Positions 46,763-55,980 of a DNA stretch of 64,000 nucleotides are shown one piece after another; position 1 is the stretch's first letter; each line of letters opens with the position of its first letter. The position numbers and the translations under genes are program-made. The notes under the pieces are model-generated. The model had not been told where the DNA came from and did no database searches. It was given only the letters and a program-made list of their open reading frames with translations. Origin of the DNA: Trifolium pratense (lineage: Eukaryota; Streptophyta; Magnoliopsida; Fabales; Fabaceae); contig NC_060061.1 of NCBI RefSeq assembly GCF_020283565.1, positions 48,025,362 to 48,089,361 on the forward strand, written 5' to 3'.

Positions 46763-48062
46763 AAGCTGCTTGAGGATTCACCACCACCACCTACCGAAAC
46801 TCGACTCAAATTGTTTCGCCAAATCCTCAAGGGTTGGGTCTGCATTCACGAGAAAAAAAATTTTAAATCCCAACAACATCTTCCTGGACGGTAATGGTGA
46901 CATAAAGATTGGAGACTTTGGTCTCGGTGAGTCTAAAACTTTTTTCTTTTTATATTTTCCAAAGAAATAATAATAATAATTTGTTTTGCGGAAGTAACTA
47001 GCTACATAACTGTGCTTGAAAGCTCATTTGGTAAATGCTGTTATAATGTACAAATTAGGAACTAATCATAAATCGAAGAAATATTGTTATATTCTCATAT
47101 AAGGAATAAAGGTTATGTAAGCATGATGAATGAAAAACATATTAGGATATTGTAATAGATTTATGTTATAATATCGCATTTCGTTACTATCGAATTACTA
47201 TAGTTCACTATACTAAGTTGACCCCATTATAATTAATAAGAAAGGTTGAATAGGGTTTTACCAATACTTGATTTTTCTGCAAGCTAGCCATTGCTCTGGT
47301 TACTGTCTGATCCCAGGTATGGGTCTCAGAATGTTTTTCCTGCATGTGTAAATGAGCAGGGTAAAAACATTAACTGTGTTGTTGGAATAATAAATTAATT
47401 AAATGTTGATATACGTAAAATTACAATTAAATGAAAGAAATACCAAAACTTGAGTATTTTCATTAGAATGGTTGTTGTTTGAATCAAGCTTTAGTACTAT
47501 GGCAACTTTTAGAATCGGTAGTTTATGTTGATATATGTAAAATTAATTTATTTGTAATTTGTAATATCTTTTTTCTCAGCTGCATTTTGCAAAGACGATG
47601 GAGCTGTTCCCAACAGTCCTGATGTTGGAGTCCCGCTATATAATGCTCCGGAGATTGTAGAGAATTTTCCCAAAGTTGACATGAAGCTAATTAATTTTTC
47701 AAATTATTTATTTTTGTTTTCTTTAATTTTCTGACTATTTTTTTTTTACTTGCTACAAGTTGATATCTTCAGTATCGGAATGATTTACTTTGAGATGTGT
47801 TATCCCATGGGATCAGCATCAGGGAGAATCAAGTGTTTTTTGGATTTTAGAAAGGATGGGAGTCTGCCTGCTGACTGGAACTCGGATGAACAAAAGAATC
47901 TGTTGAGGCAAATGACAAGTGCAAATGCCATTGATAGGCCGACTGCAGCTGAAGTTCTGCATCAAATTGGTCCCCAACAAAATGTTCATTAAGAGCTTAT
48001 TCTTGCTTTATGTGAATTATGGTTAAAAGTTACAACTCCTAAGAAATTTAGATTTCTGGAAC
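46763..48062 (+). repeat. Palindrome, left arm (about 1.3 kb)
   Basis: From AAGCTGCTTGAGGATTCACC (46,763) to TAGATTTCTGGAAC (48,062), the sequence is repeated inverted at 48,114-49,425 with only scattered differences, through exons, introns and 3' flank alike. The spacer is 51 bases. If transcribed through, it would fold into a long hairpin. Confidence 0.92.
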
Positions 48063-48113
48063 ATTTTCTTCCTTTATGTGAATCAATTGGTTAAAAGTTC
48101 CAGAGAATCAAAA

Positions 48114-49425
48114 GTTCCAGAAATCTAAATTTCTTAGGAGTTGGAATTTTAACCATAATTCACATAAAGCAAGAATAAGCTCTTAATGAACATTTTGTTG
48201 AGGACCAATTTGATGCAGAACTTCAGCGGCAGTCGGCCTATCAATGGCATTTGCACTTGTCATTTGCCTCAGCAGATTCTTTTGTTCATCCGAGTTCCAG
48301 TCAGCAGGCAGACTCCCATCCTTTCTAAAATCCAAAAAACACTTGATTCTCTCTGAGGCTGATCCCATGGGATAACACATCTCAAAGTAAATCATTCCGA
48401 TACTGAAGATATCAACCTGTAGCAAGTAAAAAAAATTAGTCAGAAAATTAAAGAAAACAAAAATAAATAATTTGAAAAATTAATTACCTTCATGTCAACT
48501 TTGGGAAAATTCTCTACAATCTCCGGAGCATTATATAGCGGGACTCCAACATCAGGACTGTTGGGAACAGCTCCATCGTCTTTGCAAAATGCAGCTGAGA
48601 AAAAAGATATTACAAATTACAAATAAATTAATTTTACATATATCAACATAAACTACCGATTCTAAAAGTTGCCATAGTTCTAAAGCTTGATTCAAACAAC
48701 AACCATTCTAATGAAAATACTCAAGTTTTGGTATTTCTTTCATTTAATTGTAATTTTACATATATCAACATTTAATTAATTTATTATTCCAACAACACAG
48801 TTAATGTTTTTACCCTGCCCATTTACACATGCAGGAAGAACATTCTGAGACCCATACCTGGGATCAGATAGTAACCAGAGCAATGGCTAGCCTGCAGAAA
48901 AATCAAGTATTGGTAAAACCCTATTCAACCTTTCTTATTAATTATTATGGGGTCAACTTAGTATAGTGAACTATAGTAATTCGATAGTAACGAAATGCGA
49001 TATTATAACACAAATCTATTACAATATCCTAATATATTTTTCATTCATCATGCTTACATAACCTTTATTCCTTATATGAGAATATAACAATATTTCTTCG
49101 ATTTATGATCAGTTCCTAATTTGTACATTATAACAGCATTTACCAAATGAGCTTTTAAGCACAGTTATGTAGCTAGTTACTTCCGCAAAACAAATTATTA
49201 TTATTATTTCTTTGGAAAATATAAAAAGAAAAAAAGATTTAGACTCACCGAGACCAAAGTCTCCAATCTTTATGTCACCATTACCGTCCAGGAAGATGTT
49301 GTTGGGATTTAAGTCCCTATGTATGATTTTTTTTTCTCGTGAATGCAGACCAAACCCTTGAGAATTTGGCGAAACAATTTGAGTCGAGTTTCGGTAGGTG
49401 GTGGTGGTGAATCCTCATGCAGCTT
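48114..49425 (-). repeat. Palindrome, right arm
   Basis: Inverse copy of 46,763-48,062. Its outer end (GGTGAATCCTCATGCAGCTT, 49,425) joins directly to DRE2-like sequence at CCAAGGCTGCTTACC. Confidence 0.92.
48183..49425 (-). pseudogene. Inverted partial copy of the eIF2-alpha-kinase-like gene
   Basis: Minus-strand exons: 49425 to about 49252 (5' end cut), 48594-48488 and 48416-48183 with stop. It keeps what the forward copy lost: the donor GT after ATGAAG, the acceptor CAG before VDIFSIGM, and the bases for the HRD loop (CATAGGGAC). However, the A tract just before that loop has nine A where seven would keep frame with CIHEKK and IIHRDL, so the loop is out of frame unless the homopolymer was misread. 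The N-lobe exons are absent. It is a fragment, better preserved than the forward copy, without a promoter of its own in view. Confidence 0.8.
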
Positions 49426-50460
49426 CCAAGGCTGCTTACCTTTATAAGGTCATTACATGTTTTCTTAATAGTACTCTGTCTATCTATCTATATCAGAAAG
49501 TTATGCATAACAATGTTGTGTCGCCTAAATCCGTAAGGAAGGATGCATTTGGTTTGAAAAAAAAAAAGAAAGAAAAACACGGCCATCAATGAATGAACTT
49601 GGACTAAAGTTAGTCCAAAATTTATTCATCCATTTCCGTAATTTTTCCTCTTTCCTTTTTCTCAAACCAAACAAACGATAAATGTGTACATGGTCTGATT
49701 TTTTTACCATTGTCTTACATTGCAGATGATATATGATCTTGAGAACAGGTTATCGTCATTAGGGTTTACCAAGACATTTGTTTTACAATCACCTATTCCT
49801 ATTCCATCTGTGGTAATATTTCATTTTATGAATGACTAATTGTATTCACTCTGTTTCTGCCTTCCTTCATTCTTTTTCTTACACAATACGTTCTTTATTA
49901 CATAGCTCACACAAAAAAATCCTCAACGTTCATGGACAACTCATTCAACTTTTGAATTTGAGAAGACTTCACTTACACTGAAAATTGATGTTTGTTTTGA
50001 GGTGGTTGATGAAGATGATCTAAAGATATCTCAGATTTCACCCGGTAACCAAAGACTACTTTTCTATTTCCGTCCTCAATCTGTAATTTGAATATCAGGC
50101 TAGCTAACTTGTTTATGCACTAGGGGATTGTGAAACTCGGAGCACTAGAAAAGACCACAAAAATCACACTTCCGGGGGGGCTGAAGAGGATAAAGTATTC
50201 AATTTAGGATCCACAAGAAAAAAGATTAAGGATCCTCAATCGGCTTGTGACCCTGTATGTATTTTTATTTTTCCTTTTACAATCTATTTATGCTTTCTAC
50301 ATCTGTATTGTTCATTAAGAATTTAGTTTTGCTTTATGTGAATTTCTACATCTTTTGTTTTTTTCATGTATAATAAAGACCCAAGACCTTAGAAATTTTA
50401 AAACTTGTGGCCTCTGAAGAGTTTTTTTAAAATATTGCAAAAAGAATCTGGGTCGGTCGT
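49426..50460 (+). pseudogene. DRE2/anamorsin-like gene fragment, copy A
   Basis: It starts inside an exon at the palindrome junction (CCAAGGCTGCTTACCTTTAT), then exons 49726-49812 (YDLENRLSSLGFTKTFVLQS), 49906-50044 (SWTTHSTFEFEKTSLTLKID, VVDEDDLKISQIS) and 50124-50254 ([30 protein letters not shown]). The order follows DRE2, the cytosolic Fe-S assembly factor. In the Fe-S motif only the first Cys remains; the CxxCxC part reads HKNHTS. The 5' half and the last exon are missing. It is nearly identical to copy B (53,382-54,209). After 50,345 it matches copy B again from about 54,590, with about 280 bases lost. Confidence 0.8.
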
Positions 50461-50914
50461 GTGAATCGGATCGGATTATGCATCGCATGATACAAACTAT
50501 TATCTAGTCTATAAAATTCTATAAATATTGTAATTCCAAATCAAGTATCAAAAGTTATAATATTTTCATAAATTAGAAGAGTAAATCCTATATTTTTAAC
50601 AACCTCGGTGACCCATGTCGTCACTATTCTGTTGTTGAGTTCCTCAACATTTGGAACTCAGTTTTGTTTCAAATTTACTCACTGGAAGCAATCACCAATA
50701 GCCGACATAGAAGCCATCAGCTGCTGCTGTCATAGTTCCTGCCACTGTCTTATAGGACTGAACATTATAAATTGAAAATGTACTAATTGCCCCCACTAAA
50801 TTTTTTTAATTTTAATATTACATGTGCCTGCGCCCACAACTTTAATTTTTTGATCCGTCCTTGACAGTGAGAGTGAGTTCTCACTACTCACTACCACCAC
50901 AACCACTCAGCTCA

Positions 50915-51339
50915 TGATAAGAACCGCAGGTGAACCGTACCACACAAGATAGCTATTGTAGTTGGAGAGCCCAAGGCCTTATAAAACCCACATTAGAATC
51001 CTATAGTTCCAATTTGTCAGTCAAGTCCTATACCTTGCATTGGTTCATTACATCCCAACACACACCGCAGTCCCCCGCCCCCAAGTGGGCTGACTGTGCA
51101 CTAACCCATTTGACTAGCCCCGGGTAAACACTGCAATGTCGGCTTCATCACACGCACCGCTCGTTTTCGGTTGAGAGACATGGTGAAGGCTCTTATAACA
51201 ATTGATAAGAACCTTAGGAGAACCATACCACAAAAGTGCTTTGTAGTTGGAGAACCCAAGGTCTTATAAACTCTACATCGTAGTCCCATACTTCCAATGT
51301 GGGACTCGAGTCCTATACCTTGCAATTGGGTTCCTAACA
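50915..51339. mobile_element. Possible TRIM-like element in unit 1
   Basis: Two related segments, 50,915-51,060 and 51,203-51,339, both start TGATAAGAACC and end in ACA (CCCAACA, CCTAACA), and share GTAGTTGGAGA, CCCAAGG and AAGTCCTATACCTTGCA-type words. They bracket 142 bases of unrelated sequence. The flanks GCTCA and ACTCA could be a diverged target duplication. I see no primer-binding site or polypurine tract, so the TRIM label is tentative. It is repeated at 52,023-52,447. Confidence 0.45.
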
Positions 51340-52022
51340 ACTCATCTCCTTCAAGTGACCAAAACCCACCTGTCAACTACCTTCGACGTAGCTAATCTCC
51401 CTTGTAAATGGTCAAGAACTACTCAATCAGAATTGGCAGGCCAAGAGTGGCCTGTTCCACCTGATCAGATTTATAGTTCACTAGGAAACACCTAGAATTC
51501 TAGTCTATGAATATTGTAATCTGGCCTGTTCCACCTGATCAGATTTATAGTTCACTAGGAAACACCTAGAATTCTAGTCTATGAATATTGTAATTCTGAA
51601 CCAGGTATTATCTAGTCTATAAAATTCTATAAATATTGTAATTCCAAATCAAGTATCAAAAGTTATAATATTTTCATAAATTAGAAGAGTAAATCCTATA
51701 TTTTTAACAACCTCGGTGACCCATGTCGTCACTATTCTGTTGTTGAGTTCCTCAACATTTGGAACTCAGTTTTGTTTCAAATTTACTCACTGGAAGCAAT
51801 CACCAATAGCCGACATAGAAGCCATCAGCTGCTGCTGTCATAGTTCCTGCCACTGTCTTATAGGACTGAACATTATAAATTGAAAATGTACTAATTGCCC
51901 CCACTAAATTTTTTTAATTTTAATATTACATGTGCCTGCGCCCACAACTTTAATTTTTTGATCCGTCCTTGACAGTGAGAGTGAGTTCTCACTACTCACT
52001 ACCACCACAACCACTCAGCTCA

Positions 52023-52447
52023 TGATAAGAACCGCAGGTGAACCGTACCACACAAGATAGCTATTGTAGTTGGAGAGCCCAAGGCCTTATAAAACCCACA
52101 TTAGAATCCTATAGTTCCAATTTGTCAGTCAAGTCCTATACCTTGCATTGGTTCATTACATCCCAACACACACCGCAGTCCCCCGCCCCCAAGTGGGCTG
52201 ACTGTGCACTAACCCATTTGACTAGCCCCGGGTAAACACTGCAATGTCGGCTTCATCACACGCACCGCTCGTTTTCGGTTGAGAGACATGGTGAAGGCTC
52301 TTATAACAATTGATAAGAACCTTAGGAGAACCATACCACAAAAGTGCTTTGTAGTTGGAGAACCCAAGGTCTTATAAACTCTACATCGTAGTCCCATACT
52401 TCCAATGTGGGACTCGAGTCCTATACCTTGCAATTGGGTTCCTAACA
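52023..52447. mobile_element. Possible TRIM-like element in unit 2
   Basis: Identical to 50,915-51,339, offset by 1,108 bases. Confidence 0.45.
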
Positions 52448-52716
52448 ACTCATCTCCTTCAAGTGACCAAAACCCACCTGTCAACTACCTTCGACGTAGC
52501 TAATCTCCCTTGTAAATGGTCAAGAACTACTCAATCAGAATTGGCAGGCCAAGAGTGGCCTGTTCCACCTGATCAGATTTATAGTTCACTAGGAAACACC
52601 TAGAATTCTAGTCTATGAATATTGTAATCTGGCCTGTTCCACCTGATCAGATTTATAGTTCACTAGGAAACACCTAGAATTCTAGTCTATGAATATTGTA
52701 ATTCTGAACCAGGTAT

Positions 52717-52717
<1 letters not shown>

Positions 52718-52747
<30 letters not shown>
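52718..52747. repeat. Run of 30 C
   Basis: An uninterrupted C run directly at the end of the second 1,108-bp unit, followed by GCGATGATATG. Such runs are rare in this AT-rich DNA; it could be real or mark a sequencing or assembly problem. Confidence 0.9.
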
Positions 52748-52748
<1 letters not shown>

Positions 52749-53011
52749 CGATGATATGTAAACCAATGATTTGCTGAATCTGATCGGATTATGCATCGCT
52801 TGATCCTAACTACCATTATCTAGTCTATAAAAATCTATAAATATTGTAACTCTGAATCAAGTATTATCAGTCAAGTATCAAAAGTTATAATATTTTCAAT
52901 TTCTCTTTTCATAAATTAAAAGAGTAAATCCTATATTACTCGTGCAATCTTCTCTTCCCTTGATTTTCCCCATGTTTCCTTTCATAGTTTTAATTTTTCC
53001 TTTTTTTTTAG

Positions 53012-54209
53012 GATACTATAAAGTTGTTGGCATGTAATGATGAGATGACTATGCCTCTGGTTGTGTTGGCTCACACGCTCGACGACCTTAAGTACGAAGG
53101 GGTTAAGCTGAGAACTGAACTGATCATCAATGTATCATTAATGCGTGAGTAATTTTAATTCTCTCTACCATGTTGCTTTTGTTCCTAACTAGATTGATAT
53201 GTTAAATATATATTGCTTATATCTTTCTCAGGAAAGTTGCCAAAGGAGTCTTCCTCTGTGGATATGGTAATACTATTCTGGATGGCAGAGACTCGTTGTC
53301 TTTCCAATCATGTCATTCAAGAAATTATTAGGGTGGTAAAACCAGGTGGCACATTTGTTATTCGCAAGCCATATGTGCGTGCTTCCAAGGCTGCTTACCT
53401 TTATAAGGTCATTACATGTTTTCTTAATAGTACTCTGTCTATCTATCTATATCAGAAAGTTATGCATAACAATGTTGTGTCGCCTAAATCCGTAAGGAAG
53501 GATGCATTTGGTTTGAAAAAAAGAAAGAAAAACACGGCCATCAATGAATGAACTTGGACTAAAGTTAGTCCAAAATTTATTCATCCATTTCCGTAATTTT
53601 TCCTCTTTCCTTTTTCTCAAACCAAACAAACGATAAATGTGTACATGGTCTGATTTTTTTACCATTGTCTTACATTGCAGATGATATATGATCTTGAGAA
53701 CAGGTTATCGTCATTAGGGTTTACCAAGACATTTGTTTTACAATCACCTATTCCTATTCCATCTGTGGTAATATTTCATTTTATGAATGACTAATTGTAT
53801 TCACTCTGTTTCTGCCTTCCTTCATTCTTTTTCTTACACAATACGTTCTTTATTACATAGCTCACACAAAAAAATCCTCAACGTTCATGGACAACTCATT
53901 CAACTTTTGAATTTGAGAAGACTTCACTTACACTGAAAATTGATGTTTGTTTTGAGGTGGTTGATGAAGATGATCTAAAGATATCTCAGATTTCACCCGG
54001 TAACCAAAGACTACTTTTCTATTTCCGTCCTCAATCTGTAATTTGAATATCAGGCTAGCTAACTTGTTTATGCACTAGGGGATTGTGAAACTCGGAGCAC
54101 TAGAAAAGACCACAAAAATCACACTTCCGGGGGGGCTGAAGAGGATAAAGTATTAAAGTTATGCTCCACAACAAAACGGATTAAGGATCCTCAATCGGCT
54201 TGTGACTAT
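53012..54209 (+). pseudogene. DRE2/anamorsin-like gene, copy B (5' and 3' incomplete)
   Basis: Exons that join in frame: 53012-53144, 53232-53407, 53681-53767, 53861-53999 and 54079-54209. The translation gives a methyltransferase-like N-domain (LPKESSSVDMVILF, IIRVVKPGGTFVIRK) and the start of the CIAPIN1 region ([30 protein letters not shown]). DRE2 passes electrons from TAH18 to the cytosolic Fe-S assembly machinery, using two clusters held by Cys motifs. Here motif A keeps only its first Cys (DHKNHTS replaces the others) and motif B (CxxC...CxxC) is not found. The first exon with the start codon is also not seen; the 1,108-bp duplication and C run lie there. No stop was found inside the joined exons. 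Confidence 0.78.
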
Positions 54210-55402
54210 GTATGTATTTTTATTTTTCCTTTTACAACACATAATCTATTTATGCTTTCTACATCTGTATTGTTCATTAAGAATTTATTTTTGCTTTATG
54301 CGAATTTTATGGGTAAAAGTTCTAACTCCTAAGAAATTTAGATTTCCGTAACATTTTCTTCCTTTGTTCTGTACAATTAGTTTCCTAGCTTGACAACGGT
54401 TTCGTTAGATGTCTCCACCTTTTTACTTTAGCTCAGATGGCTTCTAGAAGTGTAGGCCACCCCTCCTTCAATAATCTTTCTTCCATTCTTGGTGTGTCTA
54501 CTTATATATACTATTCTACTTCTTACGGGACACGGGTGTTGTGCGGACCTTGAAAGTTGGAGGGTGGGAATGTTTAAGAATGTTTTAACTTTCTGTTTTT
54601 TAATGTATAATAAAGACCCAAGACTTTAGAAATTCTAAAACTTGTGGCCTCTGAAGAGTGTTTTTAAAATATTGCAAAAAGGAACTGGTCGGTTGTGGGA
54701 CCGGACCTTCCAAAAATCCTGCTCCGCTCCACAGCTTGAAGTTTTAACTAATTGATGCGATTTGAATGATGCTCCCTGCGACTTGAAAGATGTGCCTTGT
54801 GATTCAAACAATCGCCCCCCCCTGCGATTCATACCCAAAATGATATATTATCCTGCATGAGAATCAGTTTGATTTTTCTTCAGTCTCTTGCATATTATAG
54901 GGCATTGTTCTTCAAGCCACCCCTTTCTTTGTTATTATTACGGAAAAAGGATTTGCAGCCCCCCGCCTTACCCCATTCGGCAATGCCGCCAAAACGATAC
55001 ACATACTAATCCAAACATCATTCATTTTCCCCAAAAAATACTCCCGACATAAAAAGACCCCAATACACATACTAATCCAAACGTCATTCTTTCACTACCA
55101 CACTTTAAAGTGCGGTATGTAATTTTGCCAAGTTCGGTATATGTTTTTTGCTTAAATAAATGTGTCGCAGCTGAGAGAACTTGCCTCAAGACAGTTTCCT
55201 GTCGTGTCCTTCTGTTAATATTCTTCTTACTAGTTGTTTATATTTAGTTTGAACCTACAGTGGGTACTGTGCACCATTATTTCTGCATAAATTTGGCCTC
55301 TTCATTCATTTTATTACCAGTGTTACATAGGTCACAGCTGGACATGATTTATGGAAAACTGGTTTATCTTTTGCATTTACTAAGATGTCGCCTAAATTTC
55401 AG
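54210..55402. other. Non-coding DNA between DRE2-like copies
   Basis: Shares TTTATG(C/T)GAATTTTATGG and AACTCCTAAGAAATTTAGAT (54,295-54,365) with the 3' flank of the kinase copies (48,008-48,075). A short array with GATTTGAATGATGC, GACTTGAAAGATG and GATTCAAACAATCG lies at about 54,757-54,830. ACACATACTAATCCAAAC occurs twice (about 55,000 and 55,065). No gene was seen. Confidence 0.5.
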
Positions 55403-55690
55403 ATTGATGTTGATTCGGAACTGAAAAATGAAGATTGTCTTTTGACCGAAGAAGATCTAAAGAAACCTCAGATGCTACCTGGTAAAGAGTACTTTTCTAT
55501 TTCTGTCCTCAACCAGTGTTCTGTGTAAATATATGAATATATCATGCTGGCTAATTTGTCTATGCAGTTGGTGATTATAAATATGGGACTATTAGAAAAG
55601 CCCCCAACAATGACTCTTTTTCGAGGGCTAAAGAAGAGGAAAAAGTATTGAAGTTAGGATGACAGCAGAACAGATTAAATAATCCTCAAT
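55403..55690 (+). pseudogene. DRE2/anamorsin-like fragment, copy C
   Basis: Exons 55403-55481 ([20 protein letters not shown]) and 55568-55680 (GDYKYGTIRKAPNN, EEEKVLKLG) match the DRE2 linker and CIAPIN1 start. All Cys of motif A are lost (the first is Tyr). The frame breaks at TGA 55,660-55,662; the bases after it still read TAEQI and NPQSA in shifted frames, so small indels caused it. It is more DRE2-like in the [11 protein letters not shown] segment than copies A and B, so it may derive from a different paralogue or the original 3' end. Confidence 0.75.
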
Positions 55691-55980
55691 CAGCTTTGTC
55701 GCAGTGTATGTTTTTTTTCTCTCTCTTTTGCAATACATAGTTTGCTTATGCTTTCTACATCTGTACTGTTCATTAAGAACTCATTTTTGCTGTATGTGAC
55801 TAGTATGGTTAAAAGTTCTAACTCCTAAGAAATTTAGTTCTAATTACAATTTCATGAAACAAAAGAGCTAGAATTGCGTCCCAAGTCCTTTCCCTCTATT
55901 TCTTGTTTCTGTTATGTCTCCTGCATACCACTCCGGTAGCGGTTGTTGTTTAAGTCATTCTTTTTTTGTTTTGTTTTGCA

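Larger units (their letters stand above)
39598..47992 (+). pseudogene. eIF2-alpha-kinase-like gene, disrupted
   Basis: Exons that join in frame: 39598-39668, 40767-40872, 40976-41144, 41233-41338, 41421-41472, 46524-46657, 46753-46926, 47580-47686 and about 47759-47992. The kinase has the Gly loop GEGGFGRVYKG, Lys in YAVKKIRI, YLYIQMERCSRTL, GDFGLA, and VDIFSIGMIYFEMCYPM, a phrase typical of the PERK/PKR/GCN2 group that phosphorylates eIF2-alpha. The roughly 130-residue N-terminus shows no RWD or HisRS domain, unlike GCN2. Lesions: TGA at 46,620-46,622 (KE-stop-PYLYIQ), a 13-bp loss at about 46,861 removing the HRD loop, donor GT changed to CT at 47,687, and the acceptor before VDIF changed from CAG to CAA. 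Intron 5 (about 5 kb) is filled by a LINE fragment and MITEs, and intron 1 by Copia debris. It is very likely non-functional. Confidence 0.8.
50498..52713. repeat. 1,108-bp tandem duplication, two copies
   Basis: The units 50,498-51,605 and 51,606-52,713 look identical wherever compared; every landmark is offset by exactly 1,108 bases. Each unit holds an inner 74-bp tandem pair (from TGGCCTGTTCCACCTGATCA, 51,448 and 51,522) and a pair of about 140-bp LTR-like repeats. A third, partial and diverged copy of the unit start lies at 52,815-52,935, beyond the C run. Confidence 0.95.

Noticed and set aside
47750..48425. Two separate functional kinase genes facing each other
   Set aside because: Both are 3' pieces of one kinase; one has stop, deletion and splice lesions, the other lacks the N-lobe and has a frame shift at the A tract.
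50930..52603. Paired open frames (65, 82 and 91 codons)
   Set aside because: They appear twice only because the 1,108-bp unit is duplicated, overlap on both strands and match no known protein.
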